Positions 35,524 to 43,842 of a stretch of DNA of 64,000 nucleotides are shown in pieces. How positions within the stretch are numbered: the stretch's first letter is position 1; the number at the start of each line of letters is the position of its first letter. Under the pieces are notes generated by a model. That model saw only the letters and a list, made by a program, of their open reading frames with translations. It was not told the origin of the DNA and did no database searches. The position numbers and the translations under genes are program-made. This stretch comes from Rhizobium sp. Root274 (GTDB taxonomy: Bacteria; Pseudomonadota; Alphaproteobacteria; Rhizobiales; Rhizobiaceae): positions 225,127 to 289,126 of the forward strand of contig NZ_LMJE01000007.1 in NCBI RefSeq assembly GCF_001429245.1, in the 5' to 3' direction.

Positions 35524-36255
35524 ATGAGAACGCCCACCATGGTCGCAATGCTGGTCACTTGGCTGACGCTGTTCTGCAACGTTGCACCGGCGACGGCACA
35601 GGCGCCTCAGGACTTTGTCGGCAACTGGACCGTGGAGGGCGGCCCGCTCGGCGCCTGCAGCATCAATCTCTCCGGCCAGGCCATGGGCGGCCAGTTGAAG
35701 GCGACGACCTATACCTGTGTCGGGCCGATGTCCTTTGCCTGGGTCTGGGCACCGAACGGCAACGGCCTGACCATCCTCGGCACCAACAACTTCCTAATCG
35801 CGACGCTGCAGCCGAACAGAGGGGTCCTCATGGGGCAGCTGAATGATGGCAGCCTGGTGACCCTGAAACCGGCGAGCGGTCAGCGGATCGGTACGCCCCG
35901 CATCGTTCAGGCACCGGCAGCACCACCGGCACGCAGAGAGAACTGCCGCCGCCGCTATGACAACGACCGCTGCGCCGAGGCAACCGACCTCGTGCCGCCG
36001 TTTACCGGAAATGGTCCGGTGCGTGTCCAAGCGCTCAACCAGCTGAACATCCGCGCTAAGGAAGACATGAAGAGCCCGATTATCGGGAAGTTCGAAGTCG
36101 GCCAATGTTTCCTGGTCGAATCATGCCGGCAGACGCCGCAATGGGGTTTGCGCTGCCGCGTTCCCGCCGGCGATAGCGGCAAGAAAGGGTATGTGATCAA
36201 GTATTTCAGCGACCAGACCGGCGATTACATCGTCTTCCGCAACCAGTGCCGATGA
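35524..36255 (+). CDS. secreted protein with AprI-like and SH3-like domains
   Basis: A 243-residue protein with a signal peptide (residues about 5-26). Residues about 30-125 (DFVGNWTVEGGPLGACSINLSG, ending TLKPASG) resemble the beta-barrel of AprI/Inh-type protease inhibitors. A cysteine-rich linker follows, then a C-terminal bacterial SH3-like region (QALNQLNIRAKEDMKSPIIGKFEVGQ). The combination suggests a periplasmic protein that binds another protein or cell wall. Match is by pattern and may be over-read. It stands alone upstream of the tmRNA gene. Confidence 0.7.
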   Translation: MRTPTMVAMLVTWLTLFCNVAPATAQAPQDFVGNWTVEGGPLGACSINLSGQAMGGQLKATTYTCVGPMSFAWVWAPNGNGLTILGTNNFLIATLQPNRGVLMGQLNDGSLVTLKPASGQRIGTPRIVQAPAAPPARRENCRRRYDNDRCAEATDLVPPFTGNGPVRVQALNQLNIRAKEDMKSPIIGKFEVGQCFLVESCRQTPQWGLRCRVPAGDSGKKGYVIKYFSDQTGDYIVFRNQCR

Positions 36256-36329
36256 GCGGTCGAACGCGAAGCGGCGCGCGATAGTTGCCCGTGCCCTCTT
36301 TTCATGGAGGATGGAAACACCTATATCAC

Positions 36330-36690
36330 TCGTGCCGGGGCTTGCTCCGGCTATGGCAATAAACGGTCGGTGTAATAAACCTATTGGACCCGGGGGCGGT
36401 ACCCGGCGCCTCCACCAAAAACCGGTCGGATCTGATCTCTCTTCAGACCGGCTTTTGATGGGGGCGAAATAGGATCGACAAGGGCGTAAAGATCGAACTT
36501 TTGCTCGGCATGATACCGCCGTTATCGGGTCACAAGTGTAGTTGCAAACGACAACAACGCTAAGGGTTATGCTCTCGCTGCCTAATGGCGGTGCGGGAAA
36601 TCCGAACCAAGTCCTCTAGGTTAGCCCCTTGAGGCGGGGTCCGAAGGCACCTGGCAACAGAAGCCTTCACCTAACCTCCCCTTCTCCCAA
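36330..36690 (+). ncRNA. ssrA: transfer-messenger RNA, permuted two-piece form
   Basis: The alphaproteobacterial tmRNA gene is circularly permuted and so is this. The acceptor piece comes first and ends in CGCCTCCACCA at 36407-36417. The coding piece begins GGGGGCG at 36460-36466, which pairs with CGCCTCC of the acceptor end, one pair being G-U. The tag frame is 36544-36585: ANDNNAKGYALAA then stop, with GCA as resume codon. The T-arm stem CCGGG/CCCGG encloses GGCGGTA rather than the classic TTC loop; I am unsure whether this is usual for the group. The spacer 36418-36459 holds a CCGGTC/GACCGG hairpin followed by TTTT. End coordinates are approximate. Confidence 0.93.
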
Positions 36691-36849
36691 TTTATTCTTC
36701 CCTCACATGCACTGTCATGTCGCGCCTACCGGAACGCGTTGAAATGATGTATCCTCCGGCGAAGCGCTTTCGCGTGACGGGGCTTTTCGCCACCGACGCG
36801 CCGTGGCATATAGCCGTCCAAACGGCATGAGAAGGAAAGACAGGATCTG

Positions 36850-37353
36850 ATGGGGCACGACCACATTCGCTACGACATTCTGGCCCAGGACGCGCTGAGA
36901 AGTGTCATCCGCAAGGTTTTGACCGAAGTTGCTGCCACGGGCCGTCTTCCCGGCGACCATCATTTCTTCATCACCTTCCTGACCGGGGCACCGGGCGTGC
37001 GAATCTCGCAGCATCTGAAGGCGAAGTATGCCGAGCAGATGACCATCGTCATCCAGCACCAGTTCTGGGAACTGAAGGTCACCGACAGCCTGTTCGAGAT
37101 TGGCCTTTCCTTCTCCGACACGCCGGAAAAGCTGGTCATCCCCTTCAACGCCATCCGCGGCTTCTATGACCCTTCGGTGAATTTCGAGCTCGAATTCGAC
37201 GTGCCGCTGGCCGAGGAAGACGAAGGCGAGGCCGAAATCACCGCCTATCCGCTCGACATGGCAAGCAAGGCGGAAGAATCGGACGCGACGGTTTCCGACG
37301 AAAAGAAGGAAGGCTCCGTCGTCTCGCTCGACGCCTTCCGCAAGAAGCAGTAA
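36850..37353 (+). CDS. sspB: SspB-type adaptor for ClpXP
   Basis: A 167-residue alphaproteobacterial SspB homologue. Seen: LTGAPGVRISQHLKAKY, TIVIQHQFWELKV and IPFNAIRGFYDPSVNFEL, the beta-rich core that binds the ssrA tag; a flexible acidic linker of about 40 residues follows, ending in VVSLDAFRKKQ, the short tail that contacts ClpX. It delivers tagged proteins to the ClpXP protease. It begins 160 bases downstream of the tmRNA that makes those tags. A hairpin AGCCGGCC-GAAA-GGCCGGCT follows the stop at 37366-37385. Confidence 0.93.
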   Translation: MGHDHIRYDILAQDALRSVIRKVLTEVAATGRLPGDHHFFITFLTGAPGVRISQHLKAKYAEQMTIVIQHQFWELKVTDSLFEIGLSFSDTPEKLVIPFNAIRGFYDPSVNFELEFDVPLAEEDEGEAEITAYPLDMASKAEESDATVSDEKKEGSVVSLDAFRKKQ

Positions 37354-37406
37354 CGCACCCAACGAAGCCGGCCGAAAGGCCGGCTCTCCATCACGGGACG
37401 ATAAGA

Positions 37407-37598
37407 ATGGCTGCAGACATCGTCAATCTCCGCCAGTTCCGCAAGACGAAGGCGCGGGCAGAACGCGAGGCGACAGCCGAACAGAACCGCCTGACCCATG
37501 GCCGGACCAAGGCCGAAAAGACCCTGACCCGTACCCTAAACGAAAAAGCCGCAAAGCAACTGGATCAGGGCCGCATTGAGAAACCCACCGAGACCTAA
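37407..37598 (+). CDS. DUF4169 family small protein
   Basis: A 63-residue, highly charged protein starting MAADIVNLRQFRKTKARAE, the DUF4169 pattern found in many Rhizobiales. It is predicted to be mostly helical and basic. It lies 53 bases after sspB and 61 bases before the next small gene, probably in one unit. No function is known to me. Confidence 0.8.
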   Translation: MAADIVNLRQFRKTKARAEREATAEQNRLTHGRTKAEKTLTRTLNEKAAKQLDQGRIEKPTET

Positions 37599-37659
37599 GG
37601 TCATCGTCACCCGCCGCATGGGCCTCGTCGCTCATTGAAGCCCGAAGGCTGCAGCCTCC

Positions 37660-37905
37660 ATGATCCGCAAGCGCTCGATTACCTTGCATGGCCACCGGAC
37701 AAGCTTCTCGGTCGAAGATAATTTTCTAACCGAACTTCGCACCATCGCTGCCGAACGGTCGATTAGCTTCGCCGCCTTGATCGCCGAAGTCGACGAGCAT
37801 CGTCCCGCAGGTGCCAATCTCTCTTCCGCTTTGCGTCTTTATGTCCTGGCGCATCTCAAGCAGGCAATAAAGACCGAGATATCAGCCTCTGATCGGGAGA
37901 AATAG
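37660..37905 (+). CDS. ribbon-helix-helix domain protein
   Basis: An 81-residue protein with RTSFSVEDNFLTELRTIAAERSISFAALIAEVDEH, a pattern of the RHH_4-type ribbon-helix-helix fold used for DNA binding and for dimers. Such small RHH proteins are common in rhizobia, but the targets are not known. Similar genes sit beside sspB and DUF4169 in this window and may be co-transcribed. Confidence 0.75.
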   Translation: MIRKRSITLHGHRTSFSVEDNFLTELRTIAAERSISFAALIAEVDEHRPAGANLSSALRLYVLAHLKQAIKTEISASDREK

Positions 37906-38056
37906 GTACGCCACACGTACTTATTTAATATGTTAGCGGTAGCATTGCCTCATCGAGATACCTCGAACCCTAGTTTGAACCTCTCGAGCTTCGGCGATAT
38001 TTCAGCGTCCGCCGGTAAGAACTCTATCCGGCCATTTTATCGACAGGACTTTTGAA

Positions 38057-38449
38057 ATGACGACAGCCATCACCTCCAGCACCAGTGCGACGCAAACCCT
38101 TTCGACCGGCGGCTCCAAGGACTCGACTGCGGCAATCAAGGCCCAGATCGCCAGCGTACAGAAAGGCATCTCCACGCAGGAAGAGGCCCTGTCTTCCGCC
38201 GAGACTTCGGACGACGAAGCGGAGATCAATCAGCAGCTGACCGAATTGCGCAATGAACTTGCCAAGCTTCAGGCCCAGCTCGCCCAGGCGAAGGCTGCCT
38301 CGGGTGAAGACCAGACCCAGCGCCCCGAACCTCCGCCGGAAAGCAAGGCGAACCATCGCATGTCGGGTGAAAGCGACAAGATCGGCACCACCAATGTGCC
38401 GGAGAATCCGGAAGACGTGCCCTTCGGCGAGCGCTACGCTTACGTCTGA
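38057..38449 (+). CDS. FlxA-like coiled-coil protein
   Basis: A 130-residue protein. Residues about 22-85 form a heptad-like coiled coil (AIKAQIASVQKGISTQEEALSS, then EINQQLTELRNELAKLQAQLAQAKAA), the FlxA-like pattern. The C-terminal 45 residues are Pro-, Glu- and Asp-rich. No signal peptide is visible. Function is unknown; flagellar links have been suggested for FlxA itself, but no flagellar gene lies nearby. The upstream ribosome site is weak (AGGAC). Confidence 0.65.
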   Translation: MTTAITSSTSATQTLSTGGSKDSTAAIKAQIASVQKGISTQEEALSSAETSDDEAEINQQLTELRNELAKLQAQLAQAKAASGEDQTQRPEPPPESKANHRMSGESDKIGTTNVPENPEDVPFGERYAYV

Positions 38450-38456
38450 TGCCACC

Positions 38457-38472
38457 GTCCCTGTACAGGGAC
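38457..38472. repeat. perfect 16-base palindrome GTCCCTGTACAGGGAC
   Basis: Perfect symmetry without loop, between the convergent FlxA-like gene (stop 38449) and the AsmA gene (stop 38525). It could be a transcription terminator for either strand or a protein site; no T run follows. Confidence 0.4.
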
Positions 38473-38524
38473 CGTCATTGCGAACGTGTTACGAAACTGC
38501 ACACCCGCAGATCCTACGGGTGAT

Positions 38525-41500
38525 TTATTGTACGCCTGGCAGGTCATCGAATTTCATGCTTGGGAGCGGCTGACGCACCACGCGTTCCTCTGAAGGCACA
38601 GGCAAGAGTGGCGCCTCCGGGACACTCTCCGTCGTCGTTGCCGAGGGCTCCGCCGCGCCCGCCTCCGCCGGAGCGGCCTCAAGCGTTTGCCGCTGCTCCT
38701 GCAGCAGGCGCTCTGCTTCAGCCCGCTGCCGTGCCTCTTCTTCGGCACGGACCCGACGTTCGGCATTCGCCCGTGCAAGCGCTGCCTCCCGCCGCAATCT
38801 CTGCTTCTCCAGCACGCTCGACTGCAACGCCTCGACACGGCGACGTTCTTTCTCGAAAGCGCGCAGCGAGAGGAAATTAGTAAGCTCCGTCACATCCACC
38901 ACCCGCTCCGGTGAAAGGGCATCGCCCTGCAACAGCAGTCGGAAATTCGGTGCAGCCCCATCCAGCGCAAGATCGCCGGGCGAAAGCGCAACGCCGATTT
39001 CGCCGTCCACCACACCCTGCTCCAGATCGAGCCGTGCTGTGCCATCGAGTTTCGCGGCACCTGTCTCGGTAACGGCATTCTGGACGCGCAAGGTATGATC
39101 CGAGAGCGCAAAGGGGAGTTTCAGCCCCTGGACCACCGTTTCCCCACCGGACAGAAGTTCCGTCGTCATCGCCCGGACCTTGTCCTGGTCGAGCTCGGTA
39201 CCGAGCGCATCTGCCTGCTCAATGAGAAGGGGAAGGATGGCGAGATCCAGGTTCCCGACCTTCAGCTGCTGCAATCTCATTTCGCCCGATCCGCTCGCAT
39301 TTCCAATCAGTTCGGCCGCACTCTTGCCGCCACCCTCACCGACAAAGGTGAGGTCGAAGGGACCAGACAGAACATCGGAGGCATCGAGACCACGCTCGAT
39401 GCGCAAGGCGTTCAGACTGCGCTTGAGGTCGGCTCCCTTGAGATCGAGGCGTGACTGCAGGAAGCCATTGCCGTCGCTATTGGCGAGCGACAGCCGCCCC
39501 GCCATCGCCCCGCCGAGCCAGGAACCCTTAACCTCGTCAAGCGTCAGCTCTCCCGCCTTGGCGGCAAGCTTAGCCGAAACATCCGTCATCGCCTCCCCGA
39601 TCTCCGGCCAGACCTGCTTTGCCTTGAGATCCAGATCGAGATCGGCCGTAACAGCGCTTTTGGCAAGAGGCGCGGCAACGAGAACACCCGTAGCCGGATC
39701 GTGCACGGGCCCGAGCATGGTCTCGGCCAGCCATTCAAGGTCGAGGCTGTCCAGCGAGACGGAGCCCTTGGCAACCGGAACGGCTCCGCGCAGATCCACC
39801 GTTCCCGCCACGTTCACCGCCTGTCCCGCAATCGTAGAGGTCAGCTTGTCGACCGTCACCTGGCCGTCCGCCACACCGAGAGACGCCTGCGCATCAAGTG
39901 CGACGCCCGCCTCGATGGAAGGTAGCCCCGCGCCGAGCGCCATCAGGTAGGGGCCCGCATCCGCGCTTTTGAGAGAGACGTCCCAGGCACCATCCAGGAG
40001 GCGCGGACCGTCGACAGCTGTCAGCTGTCCAGTCGCGGCCAGTGTCGAGCGGGCGCCGTCAAAACGGATTTCCGTCTCCGCTGTGCGGGCATCCTTGCCT
40101 TTCAAAGTCAGGCTGAGCCTGCCGCCTTCGCCGATCGGCCAGGGCAGTGGCGCAAGGCCCGCCTGCCCCATCAGCACCTGTGCCTCCTCGTTTTCCAGGC
40201 TCACGTCAATGCTGCGGCCGGCACCCGATGCGAGCGCCATAATATCCGGTGCCGCAAGTGCAAAGGTCGCGCGGCTGCCGTTCGTCCGGCCGCCGCCGTT
40301 GATGCGCACGCCGTCATCCTTGTTCAGGACGAGATCTGCGGTCATGTCCGTCTCGGCAAACCAGTCTGCGCTCTCCGCAAGGCGGGCGAGCACGGGCCGC
40401 CCGGCAAAGCGCTCGTTCAGCAATGCCAGAAACGCCGTCGGGTCTTCCGAGCGCAGCGATATCCGGCCCTCGCCATTGAAGACCCCGGCCTCCAAAGCCA
40501 TCGACCCGGTGATGCCGATCGAGGCACCTGCGACATCGCCGACATTCAGACGCTCGATCGAGAGCCTGTCACCCTGGTAGCTGACGATGCTATCCACATC
40601 GCGCAGATCAATTCCCGAGGCCGCAAGCCTGTCGATCTTCAGCCGCGCCGCCACACGCTCCGCCAGCAGGTTGCGCTCGGCATCCTCGCCGATGACAAGC
40701 GCTGCGATTGCGCGCGCCGCATCCAGATCGAGCCCTGCACCGGAAAGCTCCACAGACAGATTGGGCGCAGCACCAGACGGCGATTCGCGTTCCAGCCGGC
40801 CCTTCAGCGGTTCGTCGCCAACGGCGACTTCCAGCTTTTCGAAACGCTGCAATTCCGGTGTCAGATTGACGGTCGCTGAAAAGCCCGCCGATCGTAACTG
40901 CCGAATTGCCGGATCGACCTTGCCGGAAATCCAGGTTGCAAGCCCGGACGGCTGCGTCGATGCAACGAGCAGGTTGCCTTCGAATGAAGGACTACCGATC
41001 AGAGCGAGCCGCCCGCTCGCCTCAACCTGCGTGCGGCCCGGAAGCACCGCAACGGCGCGATCGATCGTCCAGCCAGTTCCAGCCGGCTGCACATCGAGCT
41101 GGATGTCGCGAAAGACGGTGTCACCGGCGACAATCGCCGGCAATTTCAGGGTGGCGCGGCCAGGCACGTTGGGAACGGGAATTTTTGCCGCCGTCTGCAT
41201 GAGGAGCGCGAGCCGCTGCTGAAGCGAAACCGCACCGTTGCGCGCCGTCTTTGCCGCTCGACTGCCATCGGCCGCAAGCCGGTTGACGTCCACCTGCTGC
41301 CCTTCCGCTGTCAGCAAAAACTCCGGCTTGGCGCCGGTATCGAGCTTGGCCTCGCCGGTGATGACGTAAGGATCGGCCACATCTCCCAGTTCCAGCCGAT
41401 AGGATGGAACCGTGACGCTCTCATTGGTCAGTTCGAAGGCGCCGCGCAGTCTGGGCCCCGGGACGGTGGCCTCCCCATTAGCTGAAGAGGCTTCAGCCTC

Positions 41501-42238
41501 AGCCACCTTCCACGTCGACAGGAATTGGCCCTTGTAAATCGGCCGCCCCTCCGAGAGCGCAAGCTCCCCCTCCAGCGAGACGTCGAAGGGCCGCGCATCC
41601 GGTTCGATCCTCAGCCGGATCGGCAGGGCATCATTGGTACTTTCGGAGCTGGTGAGGGCAAAGCCACCGACCTCCCCATCAAGCGACGCGCGTCCGGAGA
41701 CCGACCAGGGGCCGGCAAGGGTCCGGGCCGAAACATCGGCGTCGAGGTCAGACAGGATACGGTTGCGACCGGATTGCTCGTCGATGAATTCGATATGACC
41801 TCCGGTCACCGAGACCTTTTCAAGAATGACTGTCCGCGCCGGGATGGTTGGGCGGCTGCCGCGCAACCAGTCCAGGGTACCGTCGGCCAGAAGCCGTATC
41901 CGGGCCTTGGGCTGCTCGATCCGCATGTCGAAGATACGCGCTTCGCCCGACAGGAAGGGCGCGAGCTCGGCATCGAGGGAGAAGCGGGCAACCGTCACCA
42001 GCGGCGATCCATCGACATCGGTGCCGACGGTCACGTCTTCCATCGTCACCGACGGAAAGGGCAGGATGCGGGCGCTGACCGCTCCATGCACGACGACTTT
42101 CTTGCCGAGCAACTGGCTGGCGCGGTCCTCGAAATCCTGCCGAAAATTGGTCCAGTCGACGAAGAACGGCGCGAGCAGGGCGGAAAACAGCGCCACCACC
42201 AGAAGACCGCCAAGCGTAACCAGTATGCGTCCGAGCAC
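38525..42238 (-). CDS. AsmA family envelope protein
   Basis: A 1237-residue protein, much longer than E. coli AsmA. It has one N-terminal membrane helix and then an AsmA-type N-terminal domain (FFVDWTNFRQDFEDRASQLLGKKVVVHGAVSARILPFPSV). Most of the rest is beta-rich repeats, ending in a coiled-coil, Arg- and Glu-rich tail (about residues 1110-1237). AsmA-like proteins bridge the envelope and may carry phospholipids to the outer membrane. I choose GTG at 42238, with AAGGGAG 12 bases before it and the protein beginning VLGRILVTLGG; a TTG at 42277 would give 13 more residues that look non-family. It is monocistronic. Confidence 0.88.
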   Translation of the reverse strand: MLGRILVTLGGLLVVALFSALLAPFFVDWTNFRQDFEDRASQLLGKKVVVHGAVSARILPFPSVTMEDVTVGTDVDGSPLVTVARFSLDAELAPFLSGEARIFDMRIEQPKARIRLLADGTLDWLRGSRPTIPARTVILEKVSVTGGHIEFIDEQSGRNRILSDLDADVSARTLAGPWSVSGRASLDGEVGGFALTSSESTNDALPIRLRIEPDARPFDVSLEGELALSEGRPIYKGQFLSTWKVAEAEASSANGEATVPGPRLRGAFELTNESVTVPSYRLELGDVADPYVITGEAKLDTGAKPEFLLTAEGQQVDVNRLAADGSRAAKTARNGAVSLQQRLALLMQTAAKIPVPNVPGRATLKLPAIVAGDTVFRDIQLDVQPAGTGWTIDRAVAVLPGRTQVEASGRLALIGSPSFEGNLLVASTQPSGLATWISGKVDPAIRQLRSAGFSATVNLTPELQRFEKLEVAVGDEPLKGRLERESPSGAAPNLSVELSGAGLDLDAARAIAALVIGEDAERNLLAERVAARLKIDRLAASGIDLRDVDSIVSYQGDRLSIERLNVGDVAGASIGITGSMALEAGVFNGEGRISLRSEDPTAFLALLNERFAGRPVLARLAESADWFAETDMTADLVLNKDDGVRINGGGRTNGSRATFALAAPDIMALASGAGRSIDVSLENEEAQVLMGQAGLAPLPWPIGEGGRLSLTLKGKDARTAETEIRFDGARSTLAATGQLTAVDGPRLLDGAWDVSLKSADAGPYLMALGAGLPSIEAGVALDAQASLGVADGQVTVDKLTSTIAGQAVNVAGTVDLRGAVPVAKGSVSLDSLDLEWLAETMLGPVHDPATGVLVAAPLAKSAVTADLDLDLKAKQVWPEIGEAMTDVSAKLAAKAGELTLDEVKGSWLGGAMAGRLSLANSDGNGFLQSRLDLKGADLKRSLNALRIERGLDASDVLSGPFDLTFVGEGGGKSAAELIGNASGSGEMRLQQLKVGNLDLAILPLLIEQADALGTELDQDKVRAMTTELLSGGETVVQGLKLPFALSDHTLRVQNAVTETGAAKLDGTARLDLEQGVVDGEIGVALSPGDLALDGAAPNFRLLLQGDALSPERVVDVTELTNFLSLRAFEKERRRVEALQSSVLEKQRLRREAALARANAERRVRAEEEARQRAEAERLLQEQRQTLEAAPAEAGAAEPSATTTESVPEAPLLPVPSEERVVRQPLPSMKFDDLPGVQ

Positions 42239-42310
42239 CAATGCCACTCCCTTGATTTCGGCCGCAGGGTAACCCAATTCGCCGTGGTAGCAAGCCGTAA
42301 GGTCTTGTAG

Positions 42311-43720
42311 TCAGACGCGAAAAATCTTGCCCGGATTGAACAGGTCGTGCGGATCGAGGCTCGCCTTGATCGCCCGCATGACGGGAAGAGCAGAGGCCAG
42401 TTCCTGGGTCAGATAACTGATCTTGCCCTGACCAATTCCATGTTCCCCGGTGCAGGTCCCGTCCATGGCCAACGCCCGCCCATTCAGCCGCTCGAGAAAG
42501 GCCTCGGCCTGCGCAACGCCCTTCGGATCCTTGTCATCGAACAGCAGAAGGACATGAAAATTTCCGTCGCCGGCATGGCCGACGATCGGTGCCAGGAAGC
42601 CCTGTTCCTGGATATCCGCCTGGGTTTCAGCCACGCATTCCGCGAGCCGCGAGATCGGCACGCAGACATCGGTCGAGAGTGCCGCAAGTTCCGGCGCCAA
42701 CGCACGGCTCGCCCAATAGGCGTTGTGCCGTGCCTTCCACAGCTGCGCGCGCTCCTCGGCATTCGCCGTGAACTGGAAGGCATCGGCGCCGAATTCGGCA
42801 GCGATCTCGGCAAACTGCTGAGATTGCAGCGCGACCGTCTCTTCCGTCCCGTGAAACTCGACGAAAAGTGTCGGCCGCTCGGGATAAGAGAGCTTCGAAT
42901 AGGCGTTGCAGGCGCGGATCTGCATCTCGTCGAGCAATTCGATGCGGGCAACCGGAATACCCATCTGGATGGTCATGATGACGGCATTGCAGGCATCTTC
43001 CAGCGTCGGAAAAGCGCAGACGCCGCCGCCGATCTTGGCCGGAATGCCCTGCAGCCGGAGCGTGATCGAGGTAATCAGCCCGAGCGTGCCTTCCGAACCA
43101 ACGAAGAGCCGGGTGAGATCGTAACCGGCCGACGACTTACGCGCCCTGTGTGCGGTCCGGATCTCCTCACCATCTGCCGTAACGACGGTCAACGCCAGCA
43201 CATTGTCCTTCATCGTCCCGTAGCGCACCGCATTGGTGCCCGAGGCGCGGGTTGCGGTCATGCCGCCGAGCGAGGCATTGGCGCCGGGATCGATGGGAAA
43301 GAAAAGCCCCGTATCGCGCAGATAGGTGTTGAGGTCTTCCCGGGTCACACCCGGCTCCACCGTACAATCGAGGTCCTCGGCATTGACCTGCAGAATGCGG
43401 TTCATCCGGCTGAAATCAATGGAGATGCCGCCGGACGGCGCATTGACCTGCCCTTCCAGTGACGATCCCGTTCCGAAGGCGATGATCGGTACGCGATGGG
43501 CGGCACAAATCCGCACCACCTCCTGGACATCGGCTGTCTGCTCGACGAACACGACGCCGTCGGGCAGCTGCGACGGCAGATAGGTCGTGGTGTGGCTGTG
43601 CTGCTCGCGAAACGACTGCCCTGTCTGAAAGCGATCCCCGAAGCGCTGCTTGAGGATCGGCAGGGCGCTCGCGATCCCCTCTTCGTTGCGCGTGCCGTCG
43701 ATCACATCCTTGCGAGCCAT
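42311..43720 (-). CDS. FAD-binding D-lactate dehydrogenase (cytochrome) family protein
   Basis: A 469-residue flavoprotein of the LDHD/GlcD type. Seen: PIIAFGTGSSLEGQ and VEPGVTREDLN with IDPGANASLGGMTATRASGT, forming the FAD-binding domain, then the C-terminal substrate domain with HAGDGNFH and GEHGIGQGK. These enzymes oxidise D-2-hydroxy acids such as D-lactate or glycolate and pass electrons to the quinone or cytochrome pool. No cytochrome gene is beside it. It stands between the AsmA and RND genes; the gap to the RND gene is 122 bases. Confidence 0.9.
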   Translation of the reverse strand: MARKDVIDGTRNEEGIASALPILKQRFGDRFQTGQSFREQHSHTTTYLPSQLPDGVVFVEQTADVQEVVRICAAHRVPIIAFGTGSSLEGQVNAPSGGISIDFSRMNRILQVNAEDLDCTVEPGVTREDLNTYLRDTGLFFPIDPGANASLGGMTATRASGTNAVRYGTMKDNVLALTVVTADGEEIRTAHRARKSSAGYDLTRLFVGSEGTLGLITSITLRLQGIPAKIGGGVCAFPTLEDACNAVIMTIQMGIPVARIELLDEMQIRACNAYSKLSYPERPTLFVEFHGTEETVALQSQQFAEIAAEFGADAFQFTANAEERAQLWKARHNAYWASRALAPELAALSTDVCVPISRLAECVAETQADIQEQGFLAPIVGHAGDGNFHVLLLFDDKDPKGVAQAEAFLERLNGRALAMDGTCTGEHGIGQGKISYLTQELASALPVMRAIKASLDPHDLFNPGKIFRV

Positions 43721-43842
43721 TCCGTCGCCTCCCGTATTTGCAAACCCGACGCCACCTGCGAGGCATCGTCCCTGCTATGGGATAGGCGGATTTCATTGTC
43801 CAGCGGCAGAAACGCCACGCCGCTTTAAACGAGGTGCCTCTG

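Noticed and set aside
37366..37385. Hairpin after sspB as rho-independent terminator
   Set aside because: The eight-pair stem with GAAA loop has no T run after it, so only a hairpin is recorded in the sspB entry.
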